64,000 bases of DNA from Segetibacter sp. (lineage in GTDB: Bacteria; Bacteroidota; Bacteroidia; Chitinophagales; Chitinophagaceae). Both the position numbers and the translations under genes were made by a program. The notes beneath the pieces were generated by a model. It was given only the letters and a program-made list of their open reading frames with translations, did no database searches and had not been told where the DNA came from. The stretch spans positions 62,001 to 126,000 of the forward strand of contig JAQBNO010000110.1 of NCBI GenBank assembly GCA_028288485.1, given 5' to 3'. Positions 53,668 to 62,393 of the stretch are shown here, in pieces. The stretch's first letter is position 1, and the number at the start of each line of letters is the position of its first letter.

Positions 53668-54292
53668 TACAGCTACACATATAGATCCTCCTTAAAAGTT
53701 TCAGCAATCGCAATAAATGTAGGGTAACGAAAATATCTTTCTTTTTGCTTTACTGCAAAAGAGTTAACGCGCACCATGTGCACAATTGCTGTTAGTAGTT
53801 TTATAACCTTTACGGATACTTATTCTTTAGGATAAAAACGGCAGATTGATAAAAAATTATGAGCCCGATTGTTCGTTTAATGCAAATGCTTCACACATCA
53901 CTGGTCTCTTGTAAATAAATAATGTATATTAGAGCACAGGAAAATTACCGCCCTGCTGTAACCCCCACTTTTGCTTGCAATGCGTATAATAATATAACTG
54001 GTTAGCCGTTTTTTATCAAACATTAAACCGCAAACCATAAAAACATTTAATCACATGTTGCAATAATTCAAGCTTTTATATTTTATTTATTAGAAAAATA
54101 ATAGGATAATTACGCCAAAAAAAGCTGGCACTTAATTAGTATAAGGTAATTTGCAATACTATTAGGTTAAAAACTCACGTAAAATGGTAATTAGACGCGT
54201 TATTTTACTTTTTATGAGCATCTAATGATTGAAATAATCTGTCATTAAATAAAAAAATTTAGCATTTTTGCAAGAAACCGATAATCAGTTGC

Positions 54293-55048
54293 ATGAAGAA
54301 TAAGCTTTACCAGAATTTTGTAAAAAATAAACAGCAAGGCAAAAAATCTCTTGCTGTGTTGATCGATCCTGATAAGGTTGATGCTTATAAAATAGAACAA
54401 TTAATTACTCTTGCAACAAATGCTAAGGTTGATTACTTACTTGTTGGAGGCAGCCTGATTATTTCAAGTAACCTTGACGAGTGCATTCAGCAAATCAAAT
54501 CTTCATGCGATATTCCTGTAATCCTGTTTCCGGGAAGCCCTGCACAGGTAAGTAAATATGCTGATGCTTTATTATATCTTTCTTTGGTATCAGGCCGCAA
54601 TGCCGAACTTCTTATTGGTCAGCATGTAGTTAGTGCCCCCTTTGTTCGCAAAAGCGGTCTTGAAATTATGCCAACCGGTTATATGTTAATCGACGGCGGC
54701 GCTCCCACAACAGTTTCGTATATTTCAAATGCAACGCCGATTCCATCCGATAAAAATGAAATTGCGTTATGTACAGCACTTGCAAGTGAAATGTTGGGAA
54801 TGAAACTGATTTACATGGATGCAGGCAGCGGTGCAAAAAGAGCGATTACAGAAAGTATGATCCAGATGGTTTCAAGCCAAATCGAAGTTCCCCTGATCAT
54901 TGGTGGAGGTATTACAGATCCTGAAAAGGCCTATTTAAATTGTAAGGCAGGTGCTGATGTAATTGTTGTAGGAAATGCCATTGAAAAAGATCCTGCTTTA
55001 ATAAAAGAAATGGCAACAGCAATTCATAGTCTCGCGGTTACCGCTTAG
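54293..55048 (+). CDS. Geranylgeranylglyceryl/heptaprenylglyceryl phosphate synthase
   Basis: A 251-residue TIM-barrel prenyltransferase that joins a polyprenyl diphosphate to glycerol-1-phosphate, the first step of archaeal-type ether lipids, and also present in Bacteroidota and Bacillota (PcrB). Family blocks are LAVLIDPDKVD (about 20-30), DYLLVGGSLI, VILFPGSPAQ (about 82-91), YMDAGSGAK and PLIIGGGITDPEKA with GADVIVVGNAIE. The glycerol-phosphate pocket residues appear intact. Prenyl chain length cannot be read from sequence. It stands alone between the long upstream gap and a repeat copy. Confidence 0.92.
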   Translation: MKNKLYQNFVKNKQQGKKSLAVLIDPDKVDAYKIEQLITLATNAKVDYLLVGGSLIISSNLDECIQQIKSSCDIPVILFPGSPAQVSKYADALLYLSLVSGRNAELLIGQHVVSAPFVRKSGLEIMPTGYMLIDGGAPTTVSYISNATPIPSDKNEIALCTALASEMLGMKLIYMDAGSGAKRAITESMIQMVSSQIEVPLIIGGGITDPEKAYLNCKAGADVIVVGNAIEKDPALIKEMATAIHSLAVTA

Positions 55049-55051
55049 CAC

Positions 55052-55173
55052 TTTTTGGGTGACGAGCATTATTAATTCATAGCAACATCGTTGCCACGCT
55101 CGCTTGTACTATAAGGCATTATTCAGCCTGGCAGTTTTACCCTCAGTTTGTTGTAGGGTTGCACCTTTAACTG
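55052..55173 (+). repeat. Dispersed intergenic repeat, long copy
   Basis: TTTTTGGGTGACGAGC, 18 nt, CATCGTTGCCACGCTCGCTT and GTACTATAA, then CATTATTCAGCCTGGCAGTT, TTACCCT and GGGTTGCAC. Order and spacing equal the 46183 copy. Confidence 0.78.
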
Positions 55174-55318
55174 TAAATGCATTTTAATGCCTTATGGGAG
55201 TTCACTTAGTAAGTAGACCTCAAACAGTTTAAATTAAAGACGTTTACCATTTAAACTTGTTTCGTCGGCGGAAGCTCAAATAGCAGACGTTTTTAATGTA
55301 GTAAAACGGTGAACGATA

Positions 55319-56593
55319 TCAATGTTCCTTTTTAACTCTTGTAGGTGTATCCTTTCCACTAACAATAGTTTTTGCACTTAATACAACTGATTGTATTATT
55401 TGCGTCATGTTACTCAAATCAAGTGTGCTTATCTCATCAGACGGTTTGTGGTAGTTCGGTTCGCTATCCATCTTCGAAGTTGAAATGGTGTGTGCCGGAA
55501 CCCCTAGTTGCGCCAAGGTAGCATTGTCCGAACGGTAAAACAAATTCTGCTCGGGGTAAGGATCAGGGTAGAATTGAAAAGCTGTTCCCTCTAAATTCTT
55601 TTGTAGAATGCTGCCCATATCTGTTTTTTCAAAGCCTGTGATATAGGCCGAATTCTTGCCCCATTTACTTTCGGTGCCTATCATTTCAATATTAAACATC
55701 GCAACTACCTTCGCGGGATTGAGTTGTTGCGAAAAGAATTGAGAACCAAATCCTCCTATCTCTTCCGCAGTAAAAGCAGAAAAAATTAAAGTCCGTTCAT
55801 TATTGTTAGCGGCTTTATAGTATTTGGCAATTTGTATAATTGCAGTAATACCTGAAGCATCGTCGTTGGCACCATTGAAAATGGAGTCGTTACCAACGGG
55901 CTTACCAATACCTATATGATCGTAATGTCCTGAAAAAATTACGAACTCTTCCTTTTTGTTTTTGCCCGGCAATACCGCAACTACGTTGGTTGCTTTTTCT
56001 TCCTTTATCTCGTGTTTAACCACAATCTCAAAATTGCTTGTGTCAACATTCCCTAATATGAAAACCACACTTTTTTCTGATTTAGGAAGGTATTCTTTAA
56101 AGGCAGGTAAGCGGCCAAAGGATCTGGCAAACTTATTATCAACAAATACAAGCAGGTTTTCTTTCAGTTTAATAAAATCCAAAACTTCCGCGAAATTGTC
56201 ACCTTCTTTAATAAACACTTTCTTAAACCCTGATTCGGATGTCACTTTTAGGTTGGGAAGACCGGTAAAGGTAGTTACTGTTTTTGGGTCTGCAGTATTT
56301 CCGTTGAAGGAAGCGGATGTGCTTAAAAGTGTGGGCTTAACAACAATAAAGTTCTGGCTATAACTTTGTAAGCCTTGCGCGTATTCGAGGCCTATCTTTT
56401 TAAATTCGCTACCTATAAATTCGGCAGCCTTTTGATTACCGGCAGTAAACGCTTTTCTTCCCTGCATATTATCGGCTGATAACATGCTTTCTATTCTTTT
56501 TACATCATCTACACTTACAATCGTATTTATTGACTGGCAATAGCCGCTTATTGTTATTGCTAACAATAACAAAGTGAGAGAAAGTTTCTTCAT
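55319..56593 (-). CDS. Secreted M28 family zinc peptidase
   Basis: A 424-residue exported aminopeptidase-like enzyme. The signal peptide is about 1-20 (MKKLSLTLLLLAITISGYCQ). The di-zinc ligands are visible in SGHYDHIGIG (His, Asp), NGANDDASG (Asp), FTAEEIGGFGSQ (Glu pair) and NYHKPSDE (C-terminal His); the FNIEMIG position usually holds Asp or Glu. The start at 56593 was preferred over two codons upstream. It ends the operon that begins with the histidine kinase, and its gap to the response regulator is only 14 bp. Confidence 0.93.
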   Translation of the reverse strand: MKKLSLTLLLLAITISGYCQSINTIVSVDDVKRIESMLSADNMQGRKAFTAGNQKAAEFIGSEFKKIGLEYAQGLQSYSQNFIVVKPTLLSTSASFNGNTADPKTVTTFTGLPNLKVTSESGFKKVFIKEGDNFAEVLDFIKLKENLLVFVDNKFARSFGRLPAFKEYLPKSEKSVVFILGNVDTSNFEIVVKHEIKEEKATNVVAVLPGKNKKEEFVIFSGHYDHIGIGKPVGNDSIFNGANDDASGITAIIQIAKYYKAANNNERTLIFSAFTAEEIGGFGSQFFSQQLNPAKVVAMFNIEMIGTESKWGKNSAYITGFEKTDMGSILQKNLEGTAFQFYPDPYPEQNLFYRSDNATLAQLGVPAHTISTSKMDSEPNYHKPSDEISTLDLSNMTQIIQSVVLSAKTIVSGKDTPTRVKKEH

Positions 56594-56607
56594 AAACACG
56601 AAGATAA

Positions 56608-57351
56608 TTATAAGCTCATCATTTCCTTAAACTTAACAGTCTGCCTGCGGCTGACCTCGATTTTTTCCCCTCCTTTCAGTTCAAGTAACAAGCCGCCATT
56701 AAAGTAGGGTTCAATTTTCTCGATCCAACGCATATTAATGATGTGCTTACGGTTTGCTCTAAAGAATACTTTGTCGTCTAATCTTTCTTCGAGGGAGTTG
56801 AGCGACTTTAAGATGAGTGGTTTGTTGACACCAAAGAAAACTTTGGCATAATTACCAACGCTTTCAAATAACCGGATTTCATTCAGTTTAACAAACCAGC
56901 ATCTTTCACCGTCTTTTACAAACACCTGGTCCTCGTCGCTTAACAACCCGGTTCGTTGAACAACACCGGTACCGTTAGTAGACAGAGTTTCGCGGTTTTC
57001 GTCCTGGCTAACCTTTTGGATAGCATCTGCTAAACGTTTTGGTTCTATAGGTTTAAGGAGATAATCGAGAGCGTTTACTTCAAATGCCTTTAAGGCAAAT
57101 TCATCGTATGCTGTAGTAAATATAACTTTGGGTGCCCGATCCAGTTCTTCAAGAAGGTCAAACCCGGTCTTTCCCGGCATCTGGATGTCGAGAAAAATAA
57201 GATCTGGATTATGTTGCTCTATCTTGGCAATGCCTTCCTGTACATTTGCTGCTTCATCAATTACCTCTATATCGTTATGTTCCTGCAATAATTTCTTCAA
57301 TTCATTACGGGCTAATCTTTCGTCATCAATGATAATAGTTCTCACAGACAT
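56608..57351 (-). CDS. LytTR-type response regulator
   Basis: A 247-residue regulator. The receiver domain (about 1-115) has the phospho-Asp in LIFLDIQMPGKTG (about 57) and the Lys of YLLKPIEPKRL (about 104). After a linker, a LytTR DNA-binding domain (about 145-245) shows VGNYAKVFF, LEERLDDKVFFRANRKHIINMRWI and SRRQTVKFKEM. The partner is the histidine kinase at 57514. The target promoters are unknown, though the peptidase gene directly downstream is a candidate. Confidence 0.94.
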   Translation of the reverse strand: MSVRTIIIDDERLARNELKKLLQEHNDIEVIDEAANVQEGIAKIEQHNPDLIFLDIQMPGKTGFDLLEELDRAPKVIFTTAYDEFALKAFEVNALDYLLKPIEPKRLADAIQKVSQDENRETLSTNGTGVVQRTGLLSDEDQVFVKDGERCWFVKLNEIRLFESVGNYAKVFFGVNKPLILKSLNSLEERLDDKVFFRANRKHIINMRWIEKIEPYFNGGLLLELKGGEKIEVSRRQTVKFKEMMSL

Positions 57352-57442
57352 GGTATCAGGGTTTAAGTGTGCGTTTAATAGGAGTTATTATAAATAAGAA
57401 AAGCGGTAAACATTTTTCCTTCAAGATCAACGGGGATAAAAT

Positions 57443-57467
57443 GTACAAGAGTGCGACGCAACAGAAG
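57443..57467 (-). repeat. Dispersed intergenic repeat core
   Basis: GTACAAGAGTGCGACGCAAC then AGAAG is an exact core in reverse, between kinase and regulator genes. Confidence 0.85.
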
Positions 57468-57513
57468 CTAAATTAAACCACAAAAGACCGGAACAAAAAT
57501 AATTCTTACAATA

Positions 57514-58563
57514 TTAATTGGTAATTGCCGGCATTTTTATTATTGCCTCTACCATATTATTGCTGTTATTTTTGATTTCGAAATGGGCTTTCTCTCCGTA
57601 CATATACATGAGCCGGCTTTGCGTGCTGTAGATTCCAAAACCATTGGGGTTAAAATCGCCATTGATATGACCAGTATTTTGAACGATTAATTGGTGATGA
57701 TCGTCTTTAAAGTCAGAGATAATCTTTATAATGCCGCCTTCTGTTTTCTTACTGATGCCATGCTTAATAGCATTTTCCACAAGCGTTTGTAACATCATGG
57801 GCGGAACAGGTTGACCGAGTGTGTCTTCGTCGATGTCGTATTCAACATTCAGCCGGTCTTCGAACCTGATGTGTTCTAAAGCAAGATAATCTTTTACAAT
57901 ATTCAATTCTTTCGACAAGGGAGTGGTTTCAACTTTTTCGGCCTGCATACTGCTGCGTAAAAGGTTACTTAATTCAGTAATTGCAGTACGGGCTCGTTGC
58001 GGGTTTTCATCTACCAGGGCCCGAATACTATTTAAGGCATTAAAAATAAAATGAGGATTTATATGCGCCTTAATGGTTTTTAACTCCAGTTCTTTCACCA
58101 CGCTTTGCAGTTTCACTTTATCGAGCTGCTCCTGCTGGCTTTTCATGACGTAATGAAACGTAAAGTAAATAAGGTTCCAGATTATTAAGAAAAGGAAGCT
58201 GCCGAAAGATGCACGAAGTGTTTTATTAATGAAGCTGTATTGACGGAAAGTGTCGCTGGTAAAATTGAGGGTATCTTCAAGATAAATACTGGCAAAAGCA
58301 AATAGAAACGATGCTCCGACAGTTGTTAAAAACATAAAGGTAATCTGGTTGTCCAACCTCATCTTCAGGATGCCCATGCGCTGTATGAAATCGCGCATTA
58401 GATGAGTGATAACTATTCCAATTACGGCATCCAATAAAAGAACTTTGAAAAAATCGGGTTGCTCTTTAGTACGAAGTGTCAGGTAAAAAAAGGTGTATAC
58501 TATGATATATGTACTCCAACCACCGATTTGGCAAAGCCAGTATTTTGAGATTGTTTTATTCAT
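57514..58563 (-). CDS. LytS/YehU-type sensor histidine kinase
   Basis: A 349-residue membrane kinase. Four membrane helices occupy about residues 10-30, 43-58, 72-94 and 115-135. The His-kinase block is LKTIKAHINPHFIFNALNSIRALV (about 163-186), with the phosphorylated His in NPHFIFN, and the ATPase N-box is MMLQTLVENAIKHG (about 256-269). It should pass phosphate to the LytTR regulator 162 bp downstream. No sensor domain is recognised beyond the membrane helices. A -7 box lies directly before the ATG. Confidence 0.93.
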   Translation of the reverse strand: MNKTISKYWLCQIGGWSTYIIVYTFFYLTLRTKEQPDFFKVLLLDAVIGIVITHLMRDFIQRMGILKMRLDNQITFMFLTTVGASFLFAFASIYLEDTLNFTSDTFRQYSFINKTLRASFGSFLFLIIWNLIYFTFHYVMKSQQEQLDKVKLQSVVKELELKTIKAHINPHFIFNALNSIRALVDENPQRARTAITELSNLLRSSMQAEKVETTPLSKELNIVKDYLALEHIRFEDRLNVEYDIDEDTLGQPVPPMMLQTLVENAIKHGISKKTEGGIIKIISDFKDDHHQLIVQNTGHINGDFNPNGFGIYSTQSRLMYMYGEKAHFEIKNNSNNMVEAIIKMPAITN

Positions 58564-58570
58564 ACTTTAC

Positions 58571-58578
58571 CAAAAGTA
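58571..58578 (-). promoter_or_regulatory. -7 promoter box of the histidine kinase gene
   Basis: TACTTTTG on the minus strand ends 7 nt before the ATG, so the leader would be very short. Confidence 0.45.
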
Positions 58579-58764
58579 GATAGAATAAGTGTATTTATAT
58601 ACATATTCTGACCAGTGGCAAATAAGGAGGTTAATTGGTTAAAGAATTGGTTTTCAGGAAAAATTTAACTCCTTTCAAACTTTACGTTATGCAAAACTGT
58701 TATGTTTAAGCGTTACTATACCGTTCCGCTTCTATTAATCCCTTAATTTTACAAAAAAGACAGG

Positions 58765-60702
58765 ATGGAAATTACTCCGGGAAACTTATTGAAAGGAATT
58801 GATAGTCCCGCTGATTTAAAAAAGTTGAGCCGCGAGCAATTACACAAGGTTTGTGATGAACTGAGACAGTACATTATCGATGTTGTTAGTGTTCACGGAG
58901 GTCATTTTGCAGCGAGTTTGGGAGTAGTAGAGCTTTCTGTTGCGTTGCATTATATTTATAATACCCCCTACGATCAATTGGTTTGGGATGTTGGCCACCA
59001 GGCATACGGGCACAAAATATTAACCGGAAGGCGCGATAACTTTTTCACTAACAGGAAATACAACGGCCTTAGCGGTTTCCCCAAAAGAAGCGAAAGCGAA
59101 TACGATACTTTTGGCGTAGGGCACTCTTCAACCTCTATTTCTGCCGCCTTGGGGATGGCGATGGCTGCAAAATATAAAGGCGAAAAGGACAGAAAATCTG
59201 TAGCAATCATCGGCGACGGTGCTATGACAGCCGGAATGGCTTTCGAAGCAATGAACCATGCAGGAGTTGCAGACAGTGACGTCTTAATAATTTTGAATGA
59301 CAACTGCATGAGCATCGACCCCAATGTTGGAGCTCTTAAAGAATACCTTACCGACATTACCCTCTCTCCTACTTATAATAAATTCAAAGACGACGTTTGG
59401 AAAGCTTTGGGGAAATTGCCTGTGGGTAAAGGCTTTACCCGTTCAATGGCCCATAAAGTAGCTGAAAGCCTGAAAGGAATGGTGAGCAGCAGCGCCAATT
59501 TATTCGAAGCTTTGAAACTGCGGTATTTCGGCCCTATAGATGGCCATAATATTACAAAATTGGTTGACACGCTAAAAGATCTGAGAGAAATTCCAGGTCC
59601 AAAAATTCTTCATATTGTAACGGTAAAAGGTAAAGGTTACTCACTTGCCGAAAAAGATCAAACAAAATGGCATGCGCCGGGATTGTTTGATAAAATAACC
59701 GGGGAAATTGTAAAAAAGAAATTCGATGTACCTCAGCCGCCAAAATACCAGGATGTATTTGGACTGAGTATAATAGAACTGGCAGAGCAAAATGATAAGA
59801 TAATGGGTGTAACTCCTGCAATGCCCAGCGGTAGTTCTCTAAAATTTATGATGGAAAAAATGCCGCAACGCTCTTTTGATGTTGGCATTTGTGAACAGCA
59901 CGCAGTTACATTAAGTGCCGGCCTCGCTACACAGGGATTAAGGGTGTTCTGTAATATATATTCTTCATTCATGCAGCGGTCATTCGACCAGGTGGTTCAT
60001 GATGTTGCCATTCAAAAATTGCCGGTAGTTCTTTGTTTAGATCGTGCGGGACTGGTGGGTGAAGATGGTCCTACGCATCATGGAGCTTACGATATTCCAT
60101 ATATGCGCTGCATTCCAAATATGGTGGTTAGTGCTCCCATGAATGAGTCAGAGCTGAGAAATTTGATGTATACGGCCCAATTGGAAAGCAATACATCACC
60201 TTTTGTGATTCGTTATCCACGTGGAGAAGGTGTGTTAACGAACTGGAAAACGCCGTTTGAAGAAATCATCATTGGCAAAGGCCGGAAATTAAAAGATGGC
60301 GAAGATGTTGCGATATTAACGTTCGGTCATCCGGGTAATTTTGCAACTGCCGCCATCAGGGAGTTAAAAACACAGGGATTGAATCCTGCTCATTATGACA
60401 TGCGTTTTGCTAAACCTTTGGACGAAGAATTACTGCACGAGGTTTTTGCAAAGTTTGATAAACTAGTAACCGTAGAAGACGGGACTATTGTTGGTGGCTT
60501 TGGAAGTGCTGTTCTTGAATTTATGTCTGCAAATGGCTATAAAGCACGGGTAAAAATGCTGGGAATTCCAGACCGCATTGTTGAACACGGCACACCAAAA
60601 GAACTTTATCGTGAATGTGGTTATGATCCACAAGGAATTGCCGAAGCGGTAAGATCAATGGCGAAAGATAAAATTAAAGTATCGAGCTTTATAGGCGGAT
60701 AA
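58765..60702 (+). CDS. dxs: 1-deoxy-D-xylulose-5-phosphate synthase
   Basis: A 645-residue thiamine-diphosphate enzyme that condenses pyruvate and glyceraldehyde-3-phosphate, the first step of the MEP isoprenoid pathway. The ThDP-binding block is GDGAMTAGMAFEAMNHAG (about 152-169) with NDNCMSIDPNVG. The catalytic Glu of FDVGICEQHAVTLSAGLA (about 371-388) and the DRAGLVGEDGPTHHGAYD loop are typical. The C-terminal transketolase domain ends with ILGKG-like contacts (MLGIPDRIVEHG). Length and blocks are complete. A terminator follows. Confidence 0.97.
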   Translation: MEITPGNLLKGIDSPADLKKLSREQLHKVCDELRQYIIDVVSVHGGHFAASLGVVELSVALHYIYNTPYDQLVWDVGHQAYGHKILTGRRDNFFTNRKYNGLSGFPKRSESEYDTFGVGHSSTSISAALGMAMAAKYKGEKDRKSVAIIGDGAMTAGMAFEAMNHAGVADSDVLIILNDNCMSIDPNVGALKEYLTDITLSPTYNKFKDDVWKALGKLPVGKGFTRSMAHKVAESLKGMVSSSANLFEALKLRYFGPIDGHNITKLVDTLKDLREIPGPKILHIVTVKGKGYSLAEKDQTKWHAPGLFDKITGEIVKKKFDVPQPPKYQDVFGLSIIELAEQNDKIMGVTPAMPSGSSLKFMMEKMPQRSFDVGICEQHAVTLSAGLATQGLRVFCNIYSSFMQRSFDQVVHDVAIQKLPVVLCLDRAGLVGEDGPTHHGAYDIPYMRCIPNMVVSAPMNESELRNLMYTAQLESNTSPFVIRYPRGEGVLTNWKTPFEEIIIGKGRKLKDGEDVAILTFGHPGNFATAAIRELKTQGLNPAHYDMRFAKPLDEELLHEVFAKFDKLVTVEDGTIVGGFGSAVLEFMSANGYKARVKMLGIPDRIVEHGTPKELYRECGYDPQGIAEAVRSMAKDKIKVSSFIGG

Positions 60703-60724
60703 ATGTACGTATAGATTTTTTATT

Positions 60725-60757
60725 AAAGCTGTCCTTAAAAAAGGGCAGCTTTTTTTA
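60725..60757 (+). terminator. dxs terminator
   Basis: AAAGCTGTCCTT / AAGGGCAGCTTT (one G-T pair) is followed by TTTT, 22 bp after the dxs stop. Confidence 0.75.
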
Positions 60758-60826
60758 TTGAAAAACTTTCTTCTGCGTCCTATAGCTTTAGTTTTGTGTG
60801 GACCAAACCTTAAGTCATCGATTTCG

Positions 60827-60847
60827 CTTCTGTTGCGTCGCACTCTT
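60827..60847 (+). repeat. Dispersed intergenic repeat core
   Basis: CTTCTGTTGCGTCGCACTCT is identical to the reverse complement of the copy at 57443. The GTAC end is lost. Confidence 0.8.
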
Positions 60848-61008
60848 CAACTTTCTGTAGTCTAAGGAACGCTTTTTTACATTGCAACAAGTATTGTATG
60901 AAGGTTAGTAACTTAGCATTTATTGCCCTCGTTGGCTTACCTGCTTAGCTAGCCTCATGTTTCTGTTCGTTGCAAAATTTAAAAGTGTAAATAAAAAACC
61001 TCCTTTTT

Positions 61009-61312
61009 TTGACTAAACCAAGGTTCTCTAACAACATAGGGAGTGGCTGTACGGCATTAGGAAAATATGTAGTTGGTTATCGATATACCGGAAGGTTTGG
61101 AGCAGCTTATAAATTAAGGGGTCTTCCGACAACCAAAAATAATGCCTTTAACAGGGCATAGTTTTACAGGGTTATGGGCAAGTTCCGACATTGAAACCTA
61201 TTCTATTCCTGCATGTAACAGCTTTAGTTGCGCGATGGTCTCCTATAAATTTTTGAATAAGCCTCAAAAAATTATTGATGCTTCAGAAAGACCAATTGAT
61301 ATGGGTATTTAA
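61009..61312 (+). pseudogene. Possible gene remnant
   Basis: One frame reads LTKPRFSNNIGSGCTALGKY then VVGYRYTGRFGAAYKLRGLP to a TAG at 61159-61161. A shifted frame continues GHSFTGLWASSDIETYSIP and MVSYKFLNKPQ to a TAA at 61310-61312. The GYRYTGxFG and LWASSD order faintly resembles the C-terminal part of fibrobacter-paralogue / DUF1566-type surface domains. This is weak and may be chance. Confidence 0.3.
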
Positions 61313-61333
61313 TTGAAAATTGGCTGTTATCCG

Positions 61334-62140
61334 TTAATTTAAACTGGGGTCAAAACCGGCCGGAGTTTCAAAAGTTTCAGGACTTTCTTCCCTGTTTTCG
61401 TTCCATTCTACGATAAAGTTGTTTCTACCTTCTCCTACCATTATGCTCATATAATGAAGTTGGATTAATTCAAGCATCGATAAGAAAAGAAAAATCGCAT
61501 GAATCCTGTCATTACATTCTTTGAAGACTTTCTCAAATGAAACCGTTTTCTCCCTGCTTGTTAAGTGCAGAACAAAGGTTCGCGTATCCTCCATCGTGTA
61601 ATTATACCTCACAACCGTATGAACGGGTTTATTTTGTCGGTCATGTACTTTTTGCATTACTTTTTCAAAAGACTTCATCAATTTGAATAAAGTAATGTTT
61701 TGTATTTCGGTTCCTTCGCCGGCCGATTCACCTATTGAATTTAATTCTTTGTGAAGATTTCCGCGCTTTAACATCAACAGTCGGGTTGCCTCCATTTCGG
61801 CCATTTCTGCCGCTGCCTGTTTAAATCTTTTGTATTCAAGAATTTTATCGATCAACTCCTGCCGCGGATCTATTTCATTGCCTTGTGCATCAATTTCCTT
61901 TCTCGGCAACAATAGTTTTGCCTTAATGCGCATTAAAGTTGAAATAAACAGGATAAACTCGCTACTCAGTTCAATATTTAATGACTCCTGTGCCTGGATA
62001 TAAGCCAAAAATTCTTTGGTGATCCGGTTTATAGGAATATTGTAGATGTCCAGTTCATCCCTCTCTATAAAAAATAACAACAGATCAAACGGACCTTCAA
62101 ATTGAGGAAGTTTTATTTGATATGTTTCGGTGTTTGCCAT
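61334..62140 (-). CDS. scpA: Segregation and condensation protein A
   Basis: A 268-residue kleisin that bridges SMC heads in the bacterial condensin complex. The N-terminus YQIKLPQFEGPFDLLLFFIERDELDIYNIPI is diagnostic, followed by EFILFISTLMRIKAKLLLPR (about 60-79) and, at the C-terminus, FLFLSMLELIQLHYMSI, the winged-helix that binds the SMC cap. scpB and smc are not in the window. A TACTTTTG box lies about 45 nt upstream. Confidence 0.94.
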   Translation of the reverse strand: MANTETYQIKLPQFEGPFDLLLFFIERDELDIYNIPINRITKEFLAYIQAQESLNIELSSEFILFISTLMRIKAKLLLPRKEIDAQGNEIDPRQELIDKILEYKRFKQAAAEMAEMEATRLLMLKRGNLHKELNSIGESAGEGTEIQNITLFKLMKSFEKVMQKVHDRQNKPVHTVVRYNYTMEDTRTFVLHLTSREKTVSFEKVFKECNDRIHAIFLFLSMLELIQLHYMSIMVGEGRNNFIVEWNENREESPETFETPAGFDPSLN

Positions 62141-62183
62141 TTAGAATTTTTATAAACGCTTGTAAAACTACAGGAGCGGGATA

Positions 62184-62191
62184 CAAAAGTA
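62184..62191 (-). promoter_or_regulatory. scpA -7 promoter box
   Basis: TACTTTTG on the minus strand, 43 nt before the ATG. Confidence 0.45.
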
Positions 62192-62350
62192 TCGTTAAGA
62201 GTTCAGGAAATAACTTAGGACAGATGTTCAGAATGAACAAGAAATGCACATGTGGATTACTTATTAGAAAGTTTATTTGCTTTAAATGGAGTTAGTAGTT
62301 TGACAATGATTTAATCAGGGAAATGTGTGCCAAGTTGTATAAAAGAAAAA

Positions 62351-62370
62351 TCCCGGCTTGTGGGCCGGGA
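62351..62370 (-). terminator. frr terminator
   Basis: TCCCGGC / GCCGGGA with a 6-nt loop. On the minus strand it is followed by TTTTTCTTTT. It lies 24 bp after the frr stop. Confidence 0.75.
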
Positions 62371-62393
62371 CGGTGAAAAAGCTATTTAACAAA

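Larger units (their letters stand above)
53267..54292. other. 1-kb divergent gap with a candidate transcript and orphan terminator
   Basis: No protein gene was found. A small GGTGA/TCACC hairpin near 53588-53606 and a terminator at 53637-53667 suggest a short plus-strand RNA that ends there, without a neighbouring CDS. The rest is AT-rich and presumably holds the promoters of nrdJ and the GGGP synthase gene. Confidence 0.45.
60703..61333. other. Convergent intergenic region with repeat and gene remnant
   Basis: It contains the dxs terminator, a repeat core at 60827-60847 and a coding-like remnant at 61009-61312. Nothing intact was recognised. Confidence 0.5.
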
